A stretch of 64,000 bases of DNA from Isoetes taiwanensis (Eukaryota > Streptophyta > Lycopodiopsida > Isoetales > Isoetaceae). Below, in pieces: positions 55,506-64,000 of this stretch. The notes beneath the pieces are model-generated. The model had not been told where the DNA came from and searched no databases. It saw nothing but the letters and a program-made list of their open reading frames with translations. The stretch lies in NCBI GenBank assembly GCA_021234155.1, contig JAJEKV010000126.1:830362-894361 (forward strand). The letters run 5' to 3'. Each line of letters starts with the position of its first letter. Position 1 is the stretch's first letter. The position numbers and the translations under genes are program-made.

Positions 55506-56805
55506 AATGGAATGCTCTTCATTGTGCAATTTTGTAAATATAGATTAATGTAACAATTGCTTTAGTGTATCATTTATAGTTGCTAACTTATGCCCAACAA
55601 TGCTGGGCATCTCTTCTAGTTTACTTAGAATATTATCATGAGTTTGTTGGTCAGAATCCATGAACTTTTTTCTCAAAGCCTAGATATTCATAGATTGCAA
55701 GAAAATATGATTTTCTTCCATAAGTTCTTAGCAAACAATTATGAAATATCTACTTGTTATGTTGTGAATTATTTTTGAGATTTTAGCAAACAAGTGTGAA
55801 TTATTTAATTCAAATAGGTTCTTATGGCCTAACAAGAGCAAGTGTTGGTCAAATTTCTTAAACCTTCTCAAAAAATTTTACAATGTCCCCTTAACTAGTT
55901 GGTTATTTCAAGTTTCCAATTAAAAATTTGTATTGGCCTTGTAAAATTATGCATAAAAGTCGATAAAAAATTATTCTGCGATGCGCTAGCTCAAACAGGC
56001 CTCTCTAATTTCAACTGGAAAAAAAACAACCTTTAGCCCAGAATTTGCCTCACAAACACCCAAAACACGGAAGTTAATATGATGCATTACAAATGCACCA
56101 TTGTGGTCCAAAGTATTTTTTTTCTCTATTTTCTATTCATCTTTCCTCTATTATTCATAGGTATTAACTAGTTGTCTTATTTCTAGTATATAATTATATC
56201 AAACTTTGTATGATATCTGATCTTTTGAACGTATGCTATGCACATTTGATGCTAGTTGTTTCTATCTATCTATCTTAGCCAGGAAGGGTAATGGTAGCTT
56301 GTCTTTATCAGAATATCAAGACTTCTTCAAGTCTTGAATTAAGATGCAATATCAATTCATCTGTTAAGCATATATATCAGTAAAGGCTGCAAGGATATAG
56401 TGGGTTCAAGTCCTATACCATAAATACGATGGGTCCATGTTCCATACCCCACAATATATGTTGTTGTTACTGCCAATTACATGTTAGACATTAAATGCAT
56501 TGAATTGAAACACACAAATTTAAACTACACATCTTATTACATTATATTATACATCAATATTGAAATTTTTGTCTCCAGATGTTTTTTTCTCAATGGCCTC
56601 GACAAATTTTTTTTGCAAGCAAACACAAACTGTAGCCTCTTATACTTATAATTAAATTCCTCCTAAAATCTCCTTCTGTTTGGGGGCATATTTATATGAG
56701 GGGTGCTTTGGGCATCAAGAGCTATTGGATAGGCATATTCAGGAGTTAGACCTAATTTTGGGCCGTAGAGAGCAAACCTCATTTGTGGAGTATGCTCCAA
56801 CATAT
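55500..56805 (+). repeat. Long dispersed repeat, pair with 61380-62525
   Basis: Collinear with 61380-62525 over about 1.2 kb: AATGCTCTTCATTGTGCAAT, GAACTTTTTT, ATTATTTTTGAG, CAAATTTCTTAAAC, AAATTTGTATTGGCC, GATGCATTACAAATGCACCA, CACATGTTAGACATTAAATGC and AATTCCTCCTAAAAT. It ends in the right end of the foldback transposon family and directly abuts the MITE at 56811. Confidence 0.75.
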
Positions 56806-56810
56806 TGGGG

Positions 56811-57235
56811 TATTATTAACATAAACCATTGCATTTAACATATTTATATTAAAGTCCCCTTAAACCCCCTTTGGTTTGGGTGCATATTCACAGGGGGGTT
56901 ACTCGGGCAATAGAGTCATTTTCGGATGGGCATATTTTGCCCTTTATTCCAAGATCCGGACCGAGTACATAGCGATCCTCGTTTGTGGGGTATGCATGTA
57001 AAAGTTTTTGTATCTTGTATATTAAGGTTTGCAAAATACTATAAGGTTTGAGAGAATGTACTTAATGGTGTTAATTTTGTACATGTATTGTAAATATATT
57101 TTTGGGGCTCACGCCTCACGTAACCCCCCGTATGAATATGCACCCAAACCAAAGGGGGTTTAAGGGGGATTTTAATTTAAATGTGTTAAATGCAATGGTT
57201 TATGTTAATAATGTTAATGGTAGTTGTGTGTTGAT
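56811..57235. mobile_element. Foldback MITE, complete copy
   Basis: Long terminal inverted repeats of about 100 bp. Left: ATTATTAACATAAACCATTG ... CCCCCTTTGGTTTGGGTGCA. Right: TGCACCCAAACCAAAGGGGG ... CAATGGTTTATGTTAATAAT. The arms enclose about 200 bp. No coding capacity. A second copy lies at 43865-44140 on the other strand. Confidence 0.85.
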
Positions 57236-58190
57236 TGTTATATTAAATTTTTTTTTTACAAAATACTTGCTAGGATCTCATCTAGCAAATAAAATACTCC
57301 AAAAACTAAACCTAGTTAGAAATTGAGATATGGTGGCCTGGTTTTACCCAGCCCAAAACTCAAACCGGCAGAAAATACTACTTGGGGCCTAACTAAAGCA
57401 AACATAGGTGAACTTTATAGGCCTAAATATTAATTACTAAAAAGCACAATAACATCAAGACAAACAAATTATTTGCATTGCAAACAACTATGAGTACATT
57501 TTGTGTAATCATTATATTCATTATATTCATTATCTATAATCATTGCAATACAAGAATCATGTTTCGAGGGGATCAAATGCAACGCATCATTCATTCCACT
57601 CTAAGCGCTATTCTAGAAATACAATGCACAAACCGAGCATTGTCACTTTCATTTATAGAGTGTGAACATGATTTGGAAATATAATCTCAAGAAACATTTC
57701 ATTGTAATCTCAATTACCTGCATTGCATACCAAGAGCCGCCCAAATATACGCAAACACACTATTATAAAATGGGCAAAAACAAGAATAACATCATAAGGT
57801 TTATCGAGGCGGGGCCATGGCCCAACATAAAAGCCGGTACCACTAGTTCAAGAAAAAATCAACTGTCAAAATAATTTAAAATACCCCCTTCTATTGTTTC
57901 TTGAGCGGGGCCATGGTATTTCCAATATAAAGCCAGGTGTCATGCATATGCTAGTCTATATGGTAACATGTGTTGGTATCAATGCAAGCACATAATGTAA
58001 CATCCGTGCAAGATCTCCAACAAATATGGAATGACGGGCCCGGAATCACCACGCCGGTCCCATATGCCAAAAGATGCCAAGTTCAGGTAAAGTTGTTGAC
58101 AATTTGGCATTGTCATTCCACCGGCCCTAAGGCGCCCACCGCCAAACCTTAAGACTGGAGGCCCCCCCGCCAAGGGGCCGCATCAAGCAA
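57236..58190. other. Intergenic, no gene
   Basis: AT-rich up to about 57900, then a rise in GC that runs into the region upstream of the LINE. Nothing recognised. Confidence 0.3.
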
Positions 58191-58239
58191 CAAAGCGAGG
58201 GCGGAGGGGTTTAGCGTTGGCATCAACTTTGATTTAGTG

Positions 58240-58340
58240 AACGTCCAAAGATCAAGGCCTTAATCGGATCGGTTAGCATCCGACTTTGATCGGTTAGCAT
58301 CGGCCTTCGGGGAGATCGGTTAGATTCGCCAAAGACATGA
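58240..58340 (+). repeat. Short GATCGGTTAG(CAT) repeat
   Basis: GATCGGTTAG occurs four times in about 70 bp (58266-58325), interspersed with CATC and CCGACTTT. Confidence 0.8.
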
Positions 58341-58399
58341 TGATGGGGTCTTCAAGTCTCGATTGCGGCGCTCACTTCCAAAAGTATAGAGGGATAGCA

Positions 58400-59710
58400 C
58401 CAGGCCATAGAAGCAAAGACATCTAGCCATAACCGCAGATCCGGCAAGAGCCTTATTTAATTCTTTGCCATGCTAATCCGTTCGGTTTGGCCCCCCCGTA
58501 ATCGGGTTCGGATTGTGTGCTATTTTATTTTGGATTGTTGGTGGTTTTCTTTGTTGTCGGACCAATAGTTGCCCTTGTCCACGGCAACAAACAACCCGCC
58601 ATATTACATTAGATTGGAACCAAGCTTCCTTTATGCCAGGGAAGTTACGCGAGCTTAATCTAGCTTAGCAAGTGGCTTTCGCCTGCGCAAGGTTTTACGC
58701 CATGACCGGGCGGGCTCGGTCTAAAAATGCTAGCACACCTGGTGGGGATCTTCTCCAGCTAGTTCCTTGAAAATTAGAGATAAACTTTGCCCATGTCTCT
58801 CGCCAGCCAGTGAACATGACATGCTATCTCCGCCTTTAGAACATACAATGTTTTGCCCCTATCTTTGTTGTTATGATAGAAGCTTCGCAGTTCCTTAATC
58901 AGACATCGCTTTCTTCCAAGACCCTGAATATAATAGCTCTATAGAGCCCCCACCCTTTCCTAAAGGTCAGCAAAGGCGTAGATAGCAAGATACGACCCGA
59001 TTTATGCCTAGACAAAGCGGAATGCACGAGACCGATCTAGGACCTAACATGAGCACGATGCCGAAGCTGAACGGCTCAGCCTCATGCAAGGACACTATTA
59101 TGATCGATGTAATGTGTAACCTGTGTTCGGACACGCACGCAGCCTTCTCACAAGCATGGGGAGCGGGTCCCATCACCGATAGATGATCTAGAGCAAGATA
59201 GAGGCCTCAATTTGGCGATAGTGGGGCTACTTGAAACGCATTCTTGCTCGAGTCGAACTTTGAGCGCAAGTTTTTCAACGATATCATGCATATTCAGCAG
59301 CCTAGTATTGCCCACCGGCGAAGTTGGGGCCCAGAGACCAGATTGACCTCGTCATATAGTCGTACACTTTAGCACCTCTGAGGACAGATTACATGTGCTC
59401 CAGCATGGCAGTCATTTGAAGAGTACTAGATTCTCTGTTCAGGAGGATCTCTCCCTGTACAGTTAACTAGGCGACGGGGGGAGTTGTGCAAAGTTCGAGA
59501 GGCTCGGATGCAGAGCAAATGGGCAGTGTATAGAGGGGGCACGGCTATCATTCGTGACCATTGGCCTGAGAACCCTTGGCTGGGATACGTGTAGTGCCTT
59601 ATTAGTTAGTTCTTTTTGTTATTTCTTTCATGTTTTGTTATGGGGCTTTGTCTCCATGTTGTGCTTTATGCCTTTTTGTTCAGAGGGGGCTCAGCCCTCT
59701 TCTCTTTGTT
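58400..59710 (+). other. GC-richer block, possible LINE body
   Basis: No long open frame or reverse transcriptase motif can be read. Its composition and its position just 5' of the copy D terminal block suggest the degraded body of that element (inference). Confidence 0.25.
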
Positions 59711-59778
59711 TGGGTCCCATAACCCGCATAGGGTTCTCGTGGACGATAAAAACTTATCTTTATCTTTATCTTTATTAT
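59711..59778 (+). mobile_element. LINE/SINE-like 3' end with (TTATCT)n tail, copy D
   Basis: Terminal block TGGGTCCCATAACCCGCATA ... GTGGACGATAAAA, then about four TTATCT hexamers (59754-59776). It is the plus-strand member of the family seen at 718, 1345 and 23107. The tail ends about 20 bp from the RRM exon of the RBP45/47-like fragment. Confidence 0.6.
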
Positions 59779-59797
59779 AAGTGTGAAGCATTTTCTC

Positions 59798-60073
59798 CGA
59801 AGCACTTTCTCCGCTCCGTAATGGGTTAAAAATTCAACAAAACCATAACCCTCGGGATTTAGATCCATTTTATTCCGTATTATTTTAATGTAATTTACCT
59901 GAACAAAATAAATCAAGCTTATACGTTTCCTCAAACAATCTATTTCACATCAAGAACACAAGAATGCAATATCAATATGTACCTCGTTGGTAGCAGCAAA
60001 GCAATTGCAGGTAATCTTCATCCATCCAGTAGTGCAAATCGCCAACCCACAAGCTCCTAACATCGTCATACTG
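59798..60073 (-). pseudogene. RBP45/RBP47-like RRM1 fragment, interrupted by a LINE
   Basis: The first piece (60073-59983, minus) reads QYDDVRSLWVGDLHYWMDED and then YL, containing the RNP2 box LWVGDL. It then shifts frame to CFAATNE before a GTACAT donor. After an intron (TTCAG acceptor), the second piece (59898-59798) reads KIIRNK...PEGYGFVEF (RNP1 box), then AEKVL. This spacing is that of RRM1 in plant oligouridylate/poly(A)-binding RBP45/47 proteins. At 59797 the reading runs into the tail of LINE copy D, so the rest of RRM1 and RRM2-3 are missing nearby. A frame break plus truncation make this a pseudogene. Confidence 0.7.
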
Positions 60074-60074
60074 G

Positions 60075-60775
60075 GCCTGGGGTTAACCGTTGCTTGAACA
60101 AGGGTGGCAAACTCAGAAATCAGATGCAGATGCTTAAACCTTTTTGAATCAAGATTTGGAAATGAAACACGAATTTTGAAATCAAAAATCAAAGTTAAAC
60201 CTGATTTGAACAAGCAGGGGATGGCGATCTTCCTTCTCATTCTCCAAAGGCACCAAAGAGCTTTTAGACCCCTTCTAACACGAATACTATGCCTTTTAAA
60301 GTTTTTGGATGGCTCTCTCTAACCTTCCATGCCAATCTCGCGCCAATCTCACGGGAAAGCACCCTAATCTCTGCTTTCCCTCCCGAAATAGAACTACCGG
60401 ATTCAGGTCTTCAAATCAGGTCTAGTTTCAGATTCTAGATCCCATCACCACACAAAGCTGACGGATTCAGGTCTTTAGATCCCCTGTTTTGACTTTGTTT
60501 CCAGAATGAGAAGACCTACTTGTTCCAGAATCGAGTTCTACCTTGTTTCGACCTTGCTTTCCAGAATAAGATGAAGAATGATTAAATTTGGAATAATATT
60601 GAACATTCATAGGTGACCATTGAAAAGTGGCACAAAAATCAAAAATCGAGAAAGGGCACACTCTAAAAATACTATTTAGTACACCTCATCAAATACAACA
60701 CCAAAATCATAGAAAAACCTTAGTAGAAATCGTACAAAAACATAAAAAAAAACCCCTGTTATTATGCTAGATATT
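60075..60775. other. 5' side of the RBP45/47 fragment; no other gene
   Basis: A Gln-rich N-terminus expected for RBP45/47 is not readable. 60370-60480 contains a doubled GATTCAGGTCTT(C/T)A(A/G)ATC word. Otherwise nothing. Confidence 0.3.
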
Positions 60776-60779
60776 GGAT

Positions 60780-62530
60780 AGCAAGATTAGTAAGATACTA
60801 TAAGATTTGAAATAAATATACTTAATAGTATTAATTTAATACATGTATTATACAATTGAAAGGATGCCAAAAGGCTCTTGTTGCCCCCGCATCACTCGTG
60901 TCAATAAACATCCAAACAAAAGGCGCTTTTAGGGGGAATTAACTATAATATGAGAGGTAATAGTTTGTGTTTGTCTTAGGTCCTGGCTGCATTCTCTTTT
61001 TGGAGTATCTTTGGATAGAAAACACATTCTTTTGGGTATTTATCCAAATCGATGGACCTGCTTCTAAAAGGATTGCATTTCACATGGCAAAGTCTTGGCT
61101 AATATGGAGTGTACTGGAAGCCGAAGGCTTAAGAAAGGTCTTTTATGATAAGTTTATTTCTTCTCGGTGGTGCTTCAAGAAATTGTAAGAAGTTGTATAA
61201 TTGCTTTCGGATCTCAATTGGCCTAAGTGATCATCTAAAAGTGATTGATGCTTGAGGACATTTCTTACTCGGAAGTACTTTTGTAATATTTTTGAGTGTA
61301 TAATATGAAGTAAAACACGTTCTTCAAAAATAGTTTGTGTTTGTGTGTGAAGTCTTTGTGTGCAAAAAAGAAAGGGGAGTGAGAAAGGTGGTCGAATGCT
61401 CTTCATTGTGCAATTTTGTAAATATAAATTAATATAACAATTGCCCTAATGTATCATTTACAGTTCCTAACTTATGCCAGCAAGGTTGGACACCTTTTCT
61501 AGTTTATTTTGAATATAATTGTGAGTTTGCTGGTCAAAATCTATGAACTTTTTTTTCTAAAAATCTGCAACAAAATATAGTTTTGTATTTTATATTTCGA
61601 GTTCTTAGCAAATAGTTATGAATTATCTGGTTGTTATATTGTGAATTATTTTTGAGCTTTTTGCAAACAATTGTGAATTATCTAGTTTGAATAGATTTTT
61701 CTAGACCAGCAAGAGCAAGCCGACTCAATGTTGGTCAAACTTCTTAAACGTATCAAAAACATTTCTAATATTCCTTAAACAATTGATATTTCCGGTTTCC
61801 TATCAAAAATTTGTATTGGCCTCATAGAAATATGCATAAAAGTCTATCAAGAAATTTTCCTATGATGTGCTAGTTCAATTGAGCATTTCTAATTTCAACT
61901 AGAACAAACCTCCTCTACCTCAGAATTTGCCGAAAACACGTTTGACAATTTCAACAGGACGACAGTTAATATAATGCAATACAAGTGCAATATTGTGGTC
62001 CGAAGTACCTTTATCTCCCTTCTTTATTCATCTTCCTCCTAGTTAAGTATTATCTAGTATTATTATTCATAGTAAATATTATATAGTTGTATCAGACTTT
62101 GAATGATATCTAATCTTTTGAATATATGCCATTTCCATGTCCCATACCTCACAAGGATGTTATGTAGTGCTAATCACATGTTAGACCATTAAATGCGTTG
62201 AATTGAAATACATTACACAAATCTAATCTACACATCTTATTATATTGTATCATACATCATTATTAAACGTTTGTCTCCCTCTATTTTATTTTATTTTTCC
62301 TAAAGGGCTCTGAGAAAATTTTTTCGCAACCAATTACAAACCATAGTCTCTTATACTTATATTTAAATTCCCCTAAAACCCCTTTTTATTTGGGGGCATA
62401 TTTACACGAGGGTTGCTTTGGGCATCCCGAGCTATTGGATGTGCAGATTTAGAAGTTTGCCTCATTTTGGACTATAGATAGTGGTCCTCATTTGTGGGGT
62501 ATACTCCCACAAGTTGGGGTATAACGTTTA
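60780..62530. mobile_element. Foldback non-autonomous DNA transposon, about 1.75 kb
   Basis: The left end (60780-60960: AGATTAGTAAGATACTATAA, CATCCAAACAAAAGGCGC, TTTTAGGGGGAATTAACTAT) is imperfectly inverted relative to the right end (62310-62450: ATTTAAATTCCCCTAAAACC, CCTTTTTATTTGGGGGCATA). The interior from 61380 on matches 55500-56805. No transposase is visible. The frame at 60967-61188 is unrecognised. Confidence 0.6.
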
Positions 62531-62700
62531 GCAAGATCAGTAAGGTACTATAAAATTTTGAATAGTCATTTTTAATAGTATTAATTTAATACAAGTACAA
62601 TTAAAGGGAGGAGATAAAAAAGGTTGTCGCTGCCATGCGTCACTCCTCGTGCCTTTGCAGGAAAAAAACAATGACATAGAGGGGGACAAACATTTAATAA
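62531..62700 (+). mobile_element. Second left-end copy of the same foldback family
   Basis: TAGCAAGATCAGTAAGGTAC, then TTTAATAGTATTAATTTAATAC, repeats the left end at 60780-60850 in the same orientation, immediately after the first element's right end. Confidence 0.6.
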
Positions 62701-62929
62701 TACAAGAAATTGGCCAAGGCAGCGATCATCCAACTTGATGCAAAGGAGGTTTTGTCTAAGTAAAAAGGGATCCCAGTTCTGGACATGTGAAAAGTGAACT
62801 TGGAGAAAAGCACATGGATAGAACATAACTCGTTTACCCCATTGCTGCCATGCTATGGTAGCATAGAAGAGCAGGACACATGTTGATATACTTATGCATG
62901 CATGTTGATTTGAGCACATATACACAAAC

Positions 62930-63720
62930 ACCATTGATTTGAAGAAAACAAATCCCTAGAGATCATAAGTGGATACTTGAAGACCAAGGTGCAAATTTGA
63001 AGTTTGGATGACCCCTTGAGTTGACTTGGTATGTAGTTTCACTATTGAGTTCTTGGCATGACTATTTCACATGATCCATCTCTTGAGCTCATCATCTCTT
63101 CCCCTATGCAAAAGATCCCATATGCCTCCAAATTCCATGCCTAGCCTTCATATCCTATAGCAAATTGGCAAAGGAAACTTTTTCTAGCCAAAACATGGCA
63201 ATCATACACCATTCACTTCACACATCCATCATGCCTCCATCATCTTGTAAAAGCAAAAAATTCCACTCAAGTTGGCCACCTCCATGATCTAGGGTCAAAT
63301 TCTCTCTAAAAGTCAAAATGGAGAGAAAGTGCAAAATTCCTAAGAGAATCAAGAAAAGTTAAAGGATCAACTTATTGCCTAAAGTTTGCAATTCTATATG
63401 CATCAGTGCCAAATTGACCCATGTCACCACTCAAAAGTTGCCAAATCATCATATACATCATCACCATTGCCATGTCATCACACAGACATGTCACCCTTCA
63501 TAAAAAGTCTATTTACTTCAAAACTTCTCCTAAATAAGTTATTTGGACCATTAAAGAGACATGTCATCATGCCACATCATCACTAGTGCCTCCACACTTA
63601 TCACACACATCACTCCCATCTCATCAAAAGTTTTGACTAGAAAAAAGATGCTTTGCCATCTTGTTTGACACCTAATCATCTCTCATTGCCATGTCATCCT
63701 CATCTTGTTAACTCACCTTG
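62930..63720 (+). repeat. Dispersed repeat, inverted partner of 26600-27010
   Basis: Rich in CCATGTCATCAC/CATCATCACC words. It reads as a diverged reverse complement of 26600-27010, including the TTTTCTAGTCAAAA and ACACCATTCACTTCACACATCCATC landmarks. Confidence 0.5.
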
Positions 63721-64000
63721 CCTTCTTGCCACCCACCATGTTCTTACCCCATATTGAGCCCAAAAGTCAAAGAGTTCTGATATGGAGCATGCTAGGGGAG
63801 TGGTCAGAAAACAAGGGATTAAGGCAATGGGGCATAGAGATACTAATGGTTACAAGAAATGAAAAAAAAAGGGGCAAGATATTAGGCTATATTCAACTAT
63901 TTTTTACCAAGTATAGGGAGCAATCCCGAGGCGTAATTGAGGATGCTACTTAAGTATAAAGTGCCACTTATGAGCCCCTATCTTTCGAGGCATAATGGGA
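63720..64000. other. Right edge of window, no gene
   Basis: An 82-codon open frame (63705-63953 +) has no recognised motif. Confidence 0.25.

Noticed and set aside
55188..55529. 113-codon minus-strand open frame
   Set aside because: Made of Phe/Ser/Pro/Leu only; it is the complement of a purine-rich low-complexity tract.
1..64000. CRISPR array, rRNA operon or bacterial operon
   Set aside because: No evenly spaced repeat-spacer units, no rRNA landmarks; introns and nuclear tRNA features show plant nuclear DNA.

Overview
This is a stretch of land-plant nuclear DNA. It is AT-rich and gene-poor, most genes carry GT-AG introns, and there is a nuclear tRNA-Ile(AAU) gene. The protein families are a plant RNase J with a C-terminal Myb/GT-1-like domain, PLS-type pentatricopeptide (PPR) proteins made of many 'SWN' repeats, a hAT transposase, and fragments of RBP45/47, G-patch and FCP1-like genes. 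The PPR style, together with an actinoporin-like domain (known in plants from mosses and other seed-free lineages), points to a seed-free vascular plant. A fern is my best guess (inference).

Layout. 1-2.8 kb: LINE-like 3' ends and debris. 2.8-8.8 kb: a 17-exon RNase J gene (+). 10.3-13.9 kb: a dispersed repeat, a LINE ORF2 remnant and an unrecognised coding remnant. 14.3-16.1 kb: a PPR gene (-) broken by frameshifts. 17.24 kb: tRNA-Ile. 18.1-19.6 kb: a second PPR gene (+), nearly intact. 20-28 kb: tandem duplications, minisatellites and possible lone exons. 28-39 kb: foldback DNA transposons with remnants of a G-patch protein, a protein kinase and an FCP1-like phosphatase. 39.4-41.7 kb: another inverted-repeat region, with a cluster of TATAAATTTATA palindromes. 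42.6-43.5 kb: a PPR pseudogene. 44.5-46.7 kb: the most notable locus (-). 50.2-52.7 kb: a hAT transposase gene (+). 55-64 kb: long dispersed repeats and foldback elements, plus an RBP45/47-like fragment cut by a LINE.

The highlight is 44468-46666 (-). Here an IRG-like (immunity-related/interferon-inducible) GTPase domain is followed, across a phase-compatible 66-nt intron, by a complete actinoporin-like pore-forming domain. I know of no described IRG-cytolysin fusion. It suggests a nucleotide-controlled membrane-perforating protein, possibly an immune or stress effector. The intron is open in frame and would encode a hydrophobic segment if retained, so a second membrane-anchored or secreted form is possible. 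One frame break lies between the GTPase core and the end of that exon.

Many coding regions contain 1-2 base frame breaks, several of them in short T or A runs. Either many of these genes are decaying or the assembly has residual homopolymer errors; the sequence alone cannot decide. Exon boundaries were inferred by eye from splice consensus and reading frame.
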